Of a stretch of 64,000 nt of DNA, positions 51,877-60,554 are shown one piece after another. The DNA is taken from NCBI GenBank assembly GCA_016703945.1, contig JADJBC010000002.1, positions 186,001 to 250,000 of the forward strand, in the 5' to 3' direction. Made by a program: the position numbers and the translations under genes. The notes under the pieces are model-generated. The model was not told the DNA's origin. It worked only from the letters and a program-made list of their open reading frames with translations, and ran no database searches. Every line of letters begins with the position of its first letter. Position 1 is the stretch's first letter. The stretch is from Candidatus Aalborgicola danicus. GTDB lineage: Bacteria; Pseudomonadota; Gammaproteobacteria; Burkholderiales; Burkholderiaceae_C.

Positions 51877-52275
51877 ATGCCCACACTGAAACTGCCTTAT
51901 CGTTCCGTCGGAATCTGCCTGTCCGCCGTGGTCTTGCTGGCCTGTGCACAGCCGAGCTTTGACTGGTCTGCGAACCTGCTGCCACCACCCAACCTGTTGA
52001 ATCTGTCCAGCCGGGAAACGCCGGGCTCGGAAGCCACCCTGCGGGTGATTGTCCAGTTCAAGGAGCCAGTCACCGGAAACGAAGCCAGTCTGCTGCAAGC
52101 GCTACAGGCGCAAACAACAGGACAGTTGCGCTTCCTGTCCGCCGTGTCTGCCGATACCCACGTTTACAGCCTGCAACTTCCCCCGGGCATGGATGCGGCG
52201 CAGGCCTTGCAAAGCCTGGCGGCTGCAACGGTTGTCAAGCGGGTCGAGAGGGATCAGGCGGCCAAGGCGCACTGA
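51877..52275 (+). CDS. Lipoprotein resembling a subtilase propeptide
   Basis: 132-residue lipoprotein with lipobox VVLLAC (cysteine about 23). The body (about 53-130: TLRVIVQFKEPVTGNEASLL, FLSAVSADTHVYSLQLPPGM, AAATVVKRVERD) parallels the propeptide of the protease encoded next (NRLIVKFRDET, AYLKSVSLHTLVARTSVPLS, PGVEYAEVDER), which is the inhibitor I9-like fold. A stand-alone membrane-anchored propeptide could fold or inhibit the protease. It lies 16 bases before that gene. Confidence 0.65.
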   Translation: MPTLKLPYRSVGICLSAVVLLACAQPSFDWSANLLPPPNLLNLSSRETPGSEATLRVIVQFKEPVTGNEASLLQALQAQTTGQLRFLSAVSADTHVYSLQLPPGMDAAQALQSLAAATVVKRVERDQAAKAH

Positions 52276-52291
52276 TTTGGAAGTCCAAAAG

Positions 52292-54229
52292 ATGCTGGCC
52301 GGACGCTTTCCGCACTTCCTGACAGCCTTGATGCTGGCCTGTGCGGCGTCGCCCTTGGCCTGGGCTCAGACCGGGCCCAGCAAACCGGTGCGGTCATCAA
52401 GCCTGACGCAGCAGCGGGCACAACAACCCGGTTCGGCAGTGCGCATGAACCGGCTGATTGTGAAGTTTCGTGATGAAACCGCGGACAAGGTCAACGCACA
52501 GTCAGTGACTGCTGCGGCAGAGCGGGTGAAGGCTCTCAGCGCCAGACTGGCGGCGCGCCCTTCAGCCGGACCGGGCACGCTGGCGTATTTGAAATCGGTC
52601 TCGCTACACACCCTTGTGGCCCGGACCAGCGTGCCGTTAAGCCACGCCGAACTGAGTGCGCTGGCCCATACCGTGGCGCAAGACCCCGGGGTCGAATATG
52701 CCGAAGTGGATGAAAGGGTGTTCCCCCACTTTGTGCCCAATGACCCCCTCTACACCTCACAGCAGTGGAACCTCCAATCGTCGGCCAGCCAGTCCGGTGC
52801 GGCCAATTTGCCCAATGCCTGGGGCCGCAATGTGGGGGGTCTGCCTTTAAATGGTGCGGGTGTCACCGTGGCCGTGCTGGACAGCGGCTATCGGCCCCAT
52901 GCCGACCTGGTAGCCAATATCGTGCCGGGTTATGACTTCATCACGCAAGACGGCTTCAACAACTTCTTCACCGCCAACGATGGTGATGGACGTGACGCTA
53001 GCGCGTTGGACCCCGGTGACTGGAACACGCTGGCGGCCCAGTGTGATGTGGAAAACTCGTCCTGGCACGGTACCCATGCGGCGGGCATCGTTGGCGCGGT
53101 GGGCAACAACCATCTCGGGGGCATCGGTGTGGCCTGGGGCGCCAGCATATTGCCGGTGCGGGTGCTGGGCGTGTGTGGCGGTTTTACCTCGGACACCGCC
53201 GCCGCCTTGCAGTGGTCCGCAGGCCTGACCGTGCCGGGTGTGCCCGTGAACCCCCATGTGGCCAGGGTCATCAACATGAGTTTTGGGCGCAGTGGAGCAT
53301 GCTCGCCCACCTACCAGGCCGCCATCACTGCCGTGCGCGCCATGGGCAGCGTGGTGGTGGTGTCCACCGGCAACGATGGCGCCAAAACCATCACCCAACC
53401 CAGCAACTGTATGGGCGTCATTGCCGTCACGGCGCACACCGCCACGGGCGCCGTCGCTGATTTCGCCAACATCGGCACCGGCACCACCATCAGTGCGCCG
53501 GGCAATAACATCTATGCCACCAGCAATGCCGGGACCACGGTGCCCGGGGCCGACAGCTACGCCGCCTACTCGGGCACCAGTTTTGCGGCGCCACAGGTGG
53601 CAGGTGTGGCCGCGCTGCTGATGCAGATCAAGCCCGGCATCACACCCGCCGAGGTACAAGCCCATTTGGTGAATTCGGCCCGCGCCCACCCAGCCGGAAC
53701 CTATTGCGCAACCCGCACTGATTGCGGTGCAGGTCTGCTGGATGCCTTCAAGGCCGTCTACACGCTGCTGCAAGCCCAAGGCATTGCCAATGCCGCACCG
53801 GTGATCAGGGCCCTGCCCACCCAATATGTGTTACCCGGAGCCGCCTTGCTGTTTACGGTGACTGCCGGCGACGCCGATGGCGACGTGGCCACGTTTGTGG
53901 GCAGCGGATTGCCCAGCGGCGCCACGTTTAATTCCAGCACCGGCGTGTTGACCTGGAGCAAAGCCCAACCGGTGGGCGATTACAGCTTTGTGGTCCAACC
54001 CACGGATGGCGCCACATTGGGTGCCAGCGTGACCATCAAGATTTCGGTCACCAACATCATTCCGGTTAACCCCCCGCCCGTGGTGACGCCGCCCGTGACA
54101 CCGTCCGGGGGCGGTGGGGGTGGCGCTCTTGACTGGATCGACCTGTTGGCCACCAGCCTGCTGTTATGGGTGATGCGTTGGAGGACCGCGCCAGCGCATC
54201 GCCGCAGCGGCCAGGGCGACCACCAATAG
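52292..54229 (+). CDS. S8 subtilisin-like serine protease with GlyGly-CTERM-like tail
   Basis: 645-residue secreted protease. Signal peptide 1-25, I9-like propeptide about 50-150, S8 domain about 165-520 with triad Asp197 (AVLDSGYRPH), His262 (WHGTHAAG), Ser430 (SGTSFAAPQ). A putative Ig-like domain follows (AGDADGDVATFVGSGLPSGA split, about 540-590). The C-terminus is GGGGGG, a hydrophobic helix (DWIDLLATSLLLWV), then RWR and a basic tail: a GlyGly-CTERM sorting signal. Such proteins go out by the type II system and are trimmed by rhombosortase, which is encoded on the opposite strand and overlaps the last 66 bases. Confidence 0.88.
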   Translation: MLAGRFPHFLTALMLACAASPLAWAQTGPSKPVRSSSLTQQRAQQPGSAVRMNRLIVKFRDETADKVNAQSVTAAAERVKALSARLAARPSAGPGTLAYLKSVSLHTLVARTSVPLSHAELSALAHTVAQDPGVEYAEVDERVFPHFVPNDPLYTSQQWNLQSSASQSGAANLPNAWGRNVGGLPLNGAGVTVAVLDSGYRPHADLVANIVPGYDFITQDGFNNFFTANDGDGRDASALDPGDWNTLAAQCDVENSSWHGTHAAGIVGAVGNNHLGGIGVAWGASILPVRVLGVCGGFTSDTAAALQWSAGLTVPGVPVNPHVARVINMSFGRSGACSPTYQAAITAVRAMGSVVVVSTGNDGAKTITQPSNCMGVIAVTAHTATGAVADFANIGTGTTISAPGNNIYATSNAGTTVPGADSYAAYSGTSFAAPQVAGVAALLMQIKPGITPAEVQAHLVNSARAHPAGTYCATRTDCGAGLLDAFKAVYTLLQAQGIANAAPVIRALPTQYVLPGAALLFTVTAGDADGDVATFVGSGLPSGATFNSSTGVLTWSKAQPVGDYSFVVQPTDGATLGASVTIKISVTNIIPVNPPPVVTPPVTPSGGGGGGALDWIDLLATSLLLWVMRWRTAPAHRRSGQGDHQ

Positions 54230-54817
54230 CCCGCCAGCGGCACCTGCTTCGTGGGCTGGGTAATAACTTGCAAAGCCCAACCAGCCCTGCATCGCGGTAT
54301 CACCCCGCAAGTGTTGCACCGTCAGCTTGACCAGCAACCCCAGCAATCCGGCCACAGCAAGCCAAACCAACGCCCTGCCCTGTGCGCCGCATCGCCGGGC
54401 GTTGAGCCACAGGCTCAGCAAACTGCCCGCCAGCAGCCCGTGCAGAGCACCCGATGCACCGGCGTACCAGGCGCAGTGGGTGTCCAGTGCCAGCACCACG
54501 GCCACACCGACGTAACCGCCACCCAGCGCCAGCCCTTGCCAACGCGCGTCAACCCAGTTGCGAAAAATGAGCAGCAACACGGAAAATCCAGCCACATTGG
54601 CTCCGGCATGTATCCACCCCAGGTGCACCCACTGCGCGCTGAACAATTGCCACCAGGCCCCGGCGTCATAAGCGGTGCGCACAAACTGCCAACCCCCTTG
54701 GACGGTCGACTGGTTTTGTGCAAGCATGCTCATCAGCGCAAAAACCAGCGCCCAGGCGCCAACGCCCAAGGTCCGTCTTGGACCCAACAGTCTCTCAGGC
54801 AATCCAGTCCAGGGCAT
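54164..54817 (-). CDS. rrtA: Rhombosortase (rhomboid-family protease)
   Basis: 217-residue membrane protease. Catalytic serine 122 in GASGALHG and histidine 189 in HEAGAAGG give the rhomboid dyad; HLGWIHAGANVAGFSVL is the conserved helix with HxxxN. The short, six-helix form without a regulatory domain and the neighbouring GlyGly-CTERM protein fit rhombosortase, which cleaves this tail. ATG at 54817 is used and overlaps the nagZ end; another in-frame ATG at 54847 is possible. The last 66 bases code on both strands. Confidence 0.8.
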   Translation of the reverse strand: MPWTGLPERLLGPRRTLGVGAWALVFALMSMLAQNQSTVQGGWQFVRTAYDAGAWWQLFSAQWVHLGWIHAGANVAGFSVLLLIFRNWVDARWQGLALGGGYVGVAVVLALDTHCAWYAGASGALHGLLAGSLLSLWLNARRCGAQGRALVWLAVAGLLGLLVKLTVQHLRGDTAMQGWLGFASYYPAHEAGAAGGLLVVALAAAAMRWRGPPTHHP

Positions 54818-55889
54818 GCATGTAGTCGCTGTGCACCATAAGTTCATCCCATGCCAGCGCCGGTGTGGTGGGCAACAAAGCGCGGCGGCGGAATTCGCTG
54901 GCGTCGCTGGCTTGCCACTGCCCTTTGAGTTGGGCTTCGGTCAACTCGGCCAGCACGCCGTCGAGGGTATTGCCGCCACCCTCGCTACCGGGCAGCGACT
55001 GGTTGCACAACAGCACCATGTCACAACCCGCAGCCAGGGCCGCCACGGCCGCCTGGGCAAAACTGACGGCTTGGCCTTCCACCACGCGCGCCCCGGCCAT
55101 GGACAGGTCATCGCTGAAGATGGCACCACCAAAGCCCAGTTGGCCGCGCAGGATGTTATTCAGCCAAGTGCTGGAGAAACCTGCCGGGCGACTGTCCACT
55201 TTGGGGTAGACCACATGGGCCGGCATCACGCTGCGGGTGACCGTGTTAAGCCAGCGGTAGGGTGCGGCGTCGTCCGCCAAAATGGCCTTGAGGCTGCGCT
55301 TGTCGACCGGAATCTCGGTGTGGGAATCGGCTTTGACAAAACCATGGCCGGGAAAATGTTTGCCACAGTTGGCCATACCGCTTTGCAGCAAGCCGTGCAT
55401 CAGGCTCTTGGCCAGCAGGCTGACCACACGCGGGTCACGGGCGAAAGCGCGGTCGCCAATGACCGAGCTGCCACCGTAATCAAAGTCCAGCACCGGCGTA
55501 AAACTCAAATCGACCCCGCAGGCACGCAACTCGGCGCCCAGCACATACCCACAGGCGGTAGCGGCATTGGTGGCGTCCAGCGGCCCGCCCTTGCCTTTGC
55601 CGCCGGGTGCGGCCATCCACATCTCGCCCAGCGCCCGCATCGGTGGCAGGTGGGTGAAACCATCGGTCTTGAAGCGCTGCACGTGCCCGCCTTCGTGGTC
55701 CACACAGATGAGAAGATCTGCTCGAATCTTCTTGATATCCCGGCACAAGGCGGTCAGTTGGGCACGGTCCTGCCAGTTACGGGCGAACAGGATCAAGCCA
55801 CCTACCAGCGGGTGCTTGAGGCGCTGGCGGTCTTGTTTGCTGAGTGCCAGGCCGGCAATATCAATGACGAGGGGGGCGTGAAAAGTCAT
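54795..55889 (-). CDS. nagZ: Beta-N-acetylhexosaminidase
   Basis: 364-residue cytosolic family 3 glycosidase that removes GlcNAc from recycled cell-wall muropeptides. KHFPGHGFVKADSHTEIPVDKR carries the His/Asp motif (KHFPGHG, DSH), FSDDLSMAGA the nucleophile aspartate, VDHEGGHVQRF an early substrate motif. Its end overlaps the rhombosortase start. Typically adjoins acpS in relatives; here three plus-strand genes lie between. Confidence 0.93.
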   Translation of the reverse strand: MTFHAPLVIDIAGLALSKQDRQRLKHPLVGGLILFARNWQDRAQLTALCRDIKKIRADLLICVDHEGGHVQRFKTDGFTHLPPMRALGEMWMAAPGGKGKGGPLDATNAATACGYVLGAELRACGVDLSFTPVLDFDYGGSSVIGDRAFARDPRVVSLLAKSLMHGLLQSGMANCGKHFPGHGFVKADSHTEIPVDKRSLKAILADDAAPYRWLNTVTRSVMPAHVVYPKVDSRPAGFSSTWLNNILRGQLGFGGAIFSDDLSMAGARVVEGQAVSFAQAAVAALAAGCDMVLLCNQSLPGSEGGGNTLDGVLAELTEAQLKGQWQASDASEFRRRALLPTTPALAWDELMVHSDYMHALDWIA

Positions 55890-55915
55890 GGGCAGAGTCC
55901 AAGGTTATACGATTC

Positions 55916-55957
55916 GCTATCAAATCAATAGCTGCTTACGCATATTGTACGAGGGCT
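55916..55957 (+). repeat. 42-bp dispersed repeat, copy 9 (intergenic)
   Basis: Best-conserved copy: perfect head GCTATCAAATCAATAGC and tail TGCTTACGCATATTGTACGA then GGGCT. Confidence 0.88.
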
Positions 55958-56005
55958 AGAGGCCTAATTTGCTTAAGATTTTGGGCTGGCTAGAATGTTT
56001 CGACC

Positions 56006-56878
56006 ATGTTTCTCAAAACCTTCCTCGCCCTTGTATTGACCGCCTCTACCGGAATGCCCGCCATGGCCATTGACCTCGCGCCCCTTTGGGACTTTAACCA
56101 GCCCGAACTGAGTGAACAACGCTTCCAGAACGCCATGCTCGGTGCCACGACCGACGACCAGTTGATACTGAAAACCCAGATCGCCCGCACCCACGGCCTG
56201 CGGCGTGATTTTGCCAAGGCCCAGGACATTTTGCGCTCCATGGAAGCCCAGATCACCAAGGCCAGTGCCGAGGTCCGTGTGCGCCATGCGCTGGAGTGGG
56301 GCCGCACGCTGGCCTCCGCCACCCATGGTGCGACTCCGCCAAACGCTGCCGCGCTGGATGGCGCACGGACCGCTTACATGAAGGCCTACTCATTGGCCAA
56401 AGCCGAGCAACTGGACACACTGGCCATCGATGCCCTGCATATGCTGGCCTTTGTTGACACGGCCCCCGCCGACCAGCTGAAGTGGGGACAGGAAGCGTTG
56501 GCCGTCGCGCTGGCATCACGGCAGAGCGCCGCGCGAAAGTGGGAGGCGTCGTTGCGCAACAACATCGGCATGGCCTTGCACCAGTTGGGGCGGTTTGAGG
56601 AAGCGCTGACCGAATTCAAACAGGCCGTGGTCCTGCGGGAAGCGGCCGGCAATGCCCAGTCCATACGCGTCGCCCACTGGATGGTGGCCTGGACCCTGCG
56701 CGCACTGCAGCGCGTGGACGAAGCCCTGGCGAAGCAGCTCTGGCTGGAACGCGAATGCGCTGCCGCCGGCGCGCCAGACCATTACGTATATGAAGAACTG
56801 GAGCATTTGTACCGGATCAAAGGCGACACACACAAAGCGGAACACTATGCCCAATTGAAGACAACCCATGCAAAGTAA
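56006..56878 (+). CDS. Exported TPR-repeat protein
   Basis: 290-residue protein with signal peptide 1-21 (ends PAMAIDL) and helical repeats; the clearest TPR is WEASLRNNIGMALHQLGRFEEALTEFKQAVVLRE (split over 170-205) and a further unit HYVYEELEHLYRIKGDTHKAEHY. Probably a periplasmic scaffold; partner unknown. Followed by the alpha/beta hydrolase on the same strand, 34 bases later. Confidence 0.75.
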   Translation: MFLKTFLALVLTASTGMPAMAIDLAPLWDFNQPELSEQRFQNAMLGATTDDQLILKTQIARTHGLRRDFAKAQDILRSMEAQITKASAEVRVRHALEWGRTLASATHGATPPNAAALDGARTAYMKAYSLAKAEQLDTLAIDALHMLAFVDTAPADQLKWGQEALAVALASRQSAARKWEASLRNNIGMALHQLGRFEEALTEFKQAVVLREAAGNAQSIRVAHWMVAWTLRALQRVDEALAKQLWLERECAAAGAPDHYVYEELEHLYRIKGDTHKAEHYAQLKTTHAK

Positions 56879-56912
56879 GCACCGCTAGACGACGCTGTCT
56901 GATCGCACCACC

Positions 56913-57629
56913 ATGCTCACCATCGTATTGCTCCCGGGGATGGATGGAACAGCAAGCCTGTTTGCGCCATTCGTGGCGGCCCTGGGTGGCCGATACAGCG
57001 TGAAACATATCGTCTACCCCGGGGGCCAGGCTCTGGGCTATGCCGAGTTGGAATCACTGGCCCGCAAGGCATTGCCAACTCGAGGCCGCTATGTGCTTCT
57101 GGGAGAGTCATTCTCAGGCCCGATTGCCGTGGCCATTGCCGCGTCACAGCCCCGGGGTCTGGTGGGCCTGGTCCTGTGCGCCACCTTTGTCCGCAACCCG
57201 TATCCGGTTTTCGGGCCACTGACCCCACTCTTCGGCAGACTTACCGGCGTCTTGCCGGTCAAAGCCGCTCCGGTCTTTGCCATGCGTCATTTGTTGCTGG
57301 GCCACTTTGCAACACAGCACCTGATCACTTCACTGCGCCGGGCCCTGTCCCAAGTTTCGGCACCGGTCCTGCAGGCCCGGGCCAGGGCGGTCATGACCGT
57401 CGATGTGTCGGCACAACTCGCAGCAGTGCGGGTACCGGTGCTGTACCTGCAGGCTCAGCACGACCGGGTGGTTCCCCACACCGCTGCTGAAACAATCGTC
57501 AAGAGCCTGCCTTCCGTGCAAGTGGTTCAACTGGACGCACCCCATTTGCTGCTGCAAGCCGTGCCTGGTGCTGCGGCCCAGGCGGTCCATGCATTTTTGC
57601 AGCCACTGCAAACAAAACCTTCAAAATAG
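56913..57629 (+). CDS. Alpha/beta hydrolase
   Basis: 238-residue cytosolic alpha/beta hydrolase. LLPGMDGTASLFAPF is the oxyanion loop, GESFSGPIA the nucleophile elbow (serine in GESFSG), acid in QHDRVVP and histidine in APHLLLQ. Substrate unknown. Confidence 0.82.
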   Translation: MLTIVLLPGMDGTASLFAPFVAALGGRYSVKHIVYPGGQALGYAELESLARKALPTRGRYVLLGESFSGPIAVAIAASQPRGLVGLVLCATFVRNPYPVFGPLTPLFGRLTGVLPVKAAPVFAMRHLLLGHFATQHLITSLRRALSQVSAPVLQARARAVMTVDVSAQLAAVRVPVLYLQAQHDRVVPHTAAETIVKSLPSVQVVQLDAPHLLLQAVPGAAAQAVHAFLQPLQTKPSK

Positions 57630-57804
57630 CTGGCATCGACATGAGCACCTCGTTGCATGAACGGCATCACATTACTCGCCAGTTGGCCGACGTCGCCTAG
57701 ACCACGCTGTCGCCTAGGCTACAAGCTTGCACGTATACCCTAGTAGCAGGGGCGTGCTGAAACGCAGAGCATTAACTTCCGTTTTAAACCCGCAAGGAGG
57801 TCTC

Positions 57805-59115
57805 ATGTCAGTTTACAAAATTACCTGTGTTGCAAGCGCCGTTTCCCTGTTGGTAGCCTGCGGAGGTGGCGACAACACGCCGGATCGCGGGTCCTTGATC
57901 GATCCTGCTGCCACCCTGACCACATTGACCGCAGCGCAGATCGACGCCGCCACGGCGGCCAGCGGTTTGCAGGCCATCAGTGGCAAGGCCAAGTGCGACG
58001 TCAAGGTGGTCGGTCTGAACTACAACACCATTGGCGTGAATTCCGAAGCCGCCAATGCATCCGGCGTGATGCTGGTACCAACCGGCACTGCCTGCACCGC
58101 AGCAGCACCCCTCTTGGCCTATGCGCGTGGGACCGAAGTGTCTAAAGTTCGTACCCTGGCCAACCCGGCGGACGGGGAAACTTTCCTGCTGGCGGCGGTC
58201 TATGCGGCGCAAGGCTACGCGGTGGTAGCGACCGACTACCTCGGCTTCGCAAAGTCCACGTACGCTTACCACCCTTACCTGCACGCGGACTCGGAGGCCA
58301 GCACGGTCATTGATTCGATTCGCGCCGCACGCAATGCAGCGGGCGCCGTGGGTGCCAGCCTGTCGGGCAAAGTAGTGCTGAGCGGGTACTCGCAAGGTGG
58401 GCATTCCTCCATGGCAGCCCACCGTGCGATCGAGCGGGACAATGCGTCCGAGATCAATGTGGTGGGCGGCGCCCATCTGGCAGGGCCCTACAACCTGTCA
58501 GGTTCCCTCAAGGTGCCAACCGCCGTTGCCGGGGTTCAGTTCTTTGTTCCCTTCCTGGTCACCGCTTGGCAAAAAGTCTATGGCAACGTGTATTCGGACG
58601 TCAAGACGGTGTTCAAGGCTCCCTACTCTGACTACATTGAGACCCTCTTGCCCAGTCCAACCCTGACCTACACCACTCTGGTGACGACCGGCAGATTGCC
58701 GGGCGCTGCGGGCGAGACACCCAACCAGGCCCGCGACGCATTGTTTCAAAGCGCGTTCCTGACCGACAGCCAGACCAATAACAGCAACGCGCTGTACCTG
58801 GCGGCCAAGAAGAATGACCTGACGGGATGGAGCCCCAAGGCCAAGACCTTGTTGTGCGGAGGTGCTGGCGACCCCACGGTCCCTCCTGCTGTGCACCAGA
58901 AAGTGGCCAAGGCGGACTTTGATGCCCGTGGACTGACCAATGTCACGTCGGTGGATGTGGACCCATTTGTGCAGGCAACCTATGGCCCAGGTGGCAAGGC
59001 CCCAACCGACCCAACCACGGCTGCATTCGCTACCTATTACGGCGGCTACCACGGCACCTATGAGCCACCGTTCTGCGCAGCCCAGGCCAAGGCGTTCTTT
59101 GACACAGTGAAGTAA
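57805..59115 (+). CDS. Secretory lipase/alpha-beta hydrolase lipoprotein
   Basis: 436-residue lipoprotein-anchored hydrolase. Lipobox LLVAC (cysteine about 15); ATG at 57805 with a strong AAGGAGG site. Nucleophile elbow SGYSQGGHSS, later GAGDPTVP (acid) and YYGGYHGTYEP (histidine). Resembles secretory lipases. It ends before acpS, on the opposite strand. Confidence 0.78.
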   Translation: MSVYKITCVASAVSLLVACGGGDNTPDRGSLIDPAATLTTLTAAQIDAATAASGLQAISGKAKCDVKVVGLNYNTIGVNSEAANASGVMLVPTGTACTAAAPLLAYARGTEVSKVRTLANPADGETFLLAAVYAAQGYAVVATDYLGFAKSTYAYHPYLHADSEASTVIDSIRAARNAAGAVGASLSGKVVLSGYSQGGHSSMAAHRAIERDNASEINVVGGAHLAGPYNLSGSLKVPTAVAGVQFFVPFLVTAWQKVYGNVYSDVKTVFKAPYSDYIETLLPSPTLTYTTLVTTGRLPGAAGETPNQARDALFQSAFLTDSQTNNSNALYLAAKKNDLTGWSPKAKTLLCGGAGDPTVPPAVHQKVAKADFDARGLTNVTSVDVDPFVQATYGPGGKAPTDPTTAAFATYYGGYHGTYEPPFCAAQAKAFFDTVK

Positions 59116-59183
59116 AGGCAACAGCGGGTGGGCTTGAAAGCTTGAGTCCACTCGCATCGACGAACCCAGGGGTCGGTTGGCGC

Positions 59184-59591
59184 TCAGGCTGGAGACAAAG
59201 GCAGGTGCTCAACCACGCAAAAGCTGGCTGCGTAGTCGGTTTCGTCTGTCACACTGATGTGGGCCGTCAGTTTCTTGGCTTCAAACCATTCCTTGAGTCC
59301 ACCATGCAGCACGATGGTGGGTGCGCCGCTGGGCAGCTTGGCCACTTCACACAGGCGCCAGGTCATGGGCATACGCATGCCCAGGCCAATGGCCTTGCTG
59401 AAGGCCTCTTTGGCCGAGAAACGCGTGGCCAGGTAACGCACACCGCGCTCCGGCCAGCGGGCGCTGCGGGCTTTCCAGGTTTTGAATTCGCCGTCGCTCA
59501 GGATCTTGGATGCGAAGCGGTCGCCATGTTTGTCCAGACTTGTGCGGATGCGGCGCACATCGCAGATATCGGTGCCAATGCCGTAGATCAT
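59184..59591 (-). CDS. acpS: Holo-[acyl-carrier-protein] synthase
   Basis: 135-residue enzyme that attaches phosphopantetheine to acyl carrier protein. MIYGIGTDICDVRRI, RFSAKEAFSKAIG and VTDETDYAASFCVVE are family motifs; D8 and E58-type metal residues present. ATG at 59591 fits. Part of pdxJ-acpS, with a nested hairpin in the gap before it. Confidence 0.93.
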   Translation of the reverse strand: MIYGIGTDICDVRRIRTSLDKHGDRFASKILSDGEFKTWKARSARWPERGVRYLATRFSAKEAFSKAIGLGMRMPMTWRLCEVAKLPSGAPTIVLHGGLKEWFEAKKLTAHISVTDETDYAASFCVVEHLPLSPA

Positions 59592-59633
59592 CCGGATGTA
59601 AGCCCTGCGCTTGTCGCTGCGCTGCACCCCGCG

Positions 59634-59735
59634 CCTCGGAGCCTGGGCGGCAGAGTGTTCTGCTCCGTGTCCCCCGCCCGCTTTGCGGGCTCCTCCTTGA
59701 CCTGCGCAGCACACTCTGCCGCCCAGGCTCCGAGG
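59634..59735 (-). repeat. Nested hairpin element, copy C
   Basis: Outer arms of 25 bases at 59634-59658 and 59711-59735 are a perfect inverted repeat. Minus-strand core has TGCGCAGGTCAAGGAGGAG, an inner stem CCCGC-AAA-GCGGG and GGGGGACACGGAGCA. It is inside the pdxJ-acpS transcript, in the 169-base gap between the genes. Confidence 0.88.
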
Positions 59736-59760
59736 GACTGCCCTTCTTCGCTCAAGGTGT

Positions 59761-60519
59761 CTATTTCAAGCATTGCAGGTAAGCCCTAACCGTCGCTGCG
59801 TATCCCAGTTCCAGCGCGTCAGCAATTAACGCATGGCCAATGGACACCTCGTCCAGCCCTGGCACGACGCGGGCGAAGGCTGTCAGGTTGTCGCGGTTCA
59901 GGTCGTGGCCGGCGTTGACGCCCAAGCCTGCGTCCAGTGCGGCCTGGGCGGCCTGGGCGAAGCGCTGCAGTTGCGCATCCTGCTCGGGCGTGCCCCAGGC
60001 GGCGGCATAGGGCTCGGTGTACAGCTCCACGCGGTCCGCACCCACTGCTTTGGCGGCGGCCATGGCCTCTGGCTCCGCATCCATGAAGAGGCTGACGCGT
60101 AGGCCCAGGGCGTGGGCGCGGTCAATCAAAGGCTTCAGGCGTGCCTCATCCTGCGGAAAGCTCCAGCCATGGTCGCTGGTGAACTGGCCTTCTGAATCGG
60201 GCACAAAGGTGACCTGGTGCACCGGCAGCTTGCGCGCCACCAGATCGGAAACACAGTCCATCAGGTTGTGGAAGGGGTTGCCCTCGACGTTGTATTCGCG
60301 GTCTGGCCAATCCTGCATCAGCGTCGCCAATGCCACGACATCGTCGGCACGGATATGGCGAGCGTCGGGCCGCGGATGCACGGTGATGCCCGCCGCCCCG
60401 GCCTGCAGGCACAGCGTAGCGGCCCGGGTCACGCTGGGAATACCCAGGTGGCGGGTGTTGCGCAGGTGGGCCACCTTGTTGAGATTGACCGAGAGATTGG
60501 TGCGTAAAGTGTGGGTCAT
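59761..60519 (-). CDS. pdxJ: Pyridoxine 5'-phosphate synthase
   Basis: 252-residue TIM barrel enzyme making pyridoxine phosphate in the DXP-dependent pathway. LSVNLNKVAHLRNTRH, ITVHPRPDARHI, LFMDAEPEA, VELYTEPYA and NAGHDLNRDNL are diagnostic. Between recO and acpS in the usual order. Confidence 0.96.
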   Translation of the reverse strand: MTHTLRTNLSVNLNKVAHLRNTRHLGIPSVTRAATLCLQAGAAGITVHPRPDARHIRADDVVALATLMQDWPDREYNVEGNPFHNLMDCVSDLVARKLPVHQVTFVPDSEGQFTSDHGWSFPQDEARLKPLIDRAHALGLRVSLFMDAEPEAMAAAKAVGADRVELYTEPYAAAWGTPEQDAQLQRFAQAAQAALDAGLGVNAGHDLNRDNLTAFARVVPGLDEVSIGHALIADALELGYAATVRAYLQCLK

Positions 60520-60554
60520 GGCGCGTTACTCAAAAGGAAGGCCGTAAACGACTG

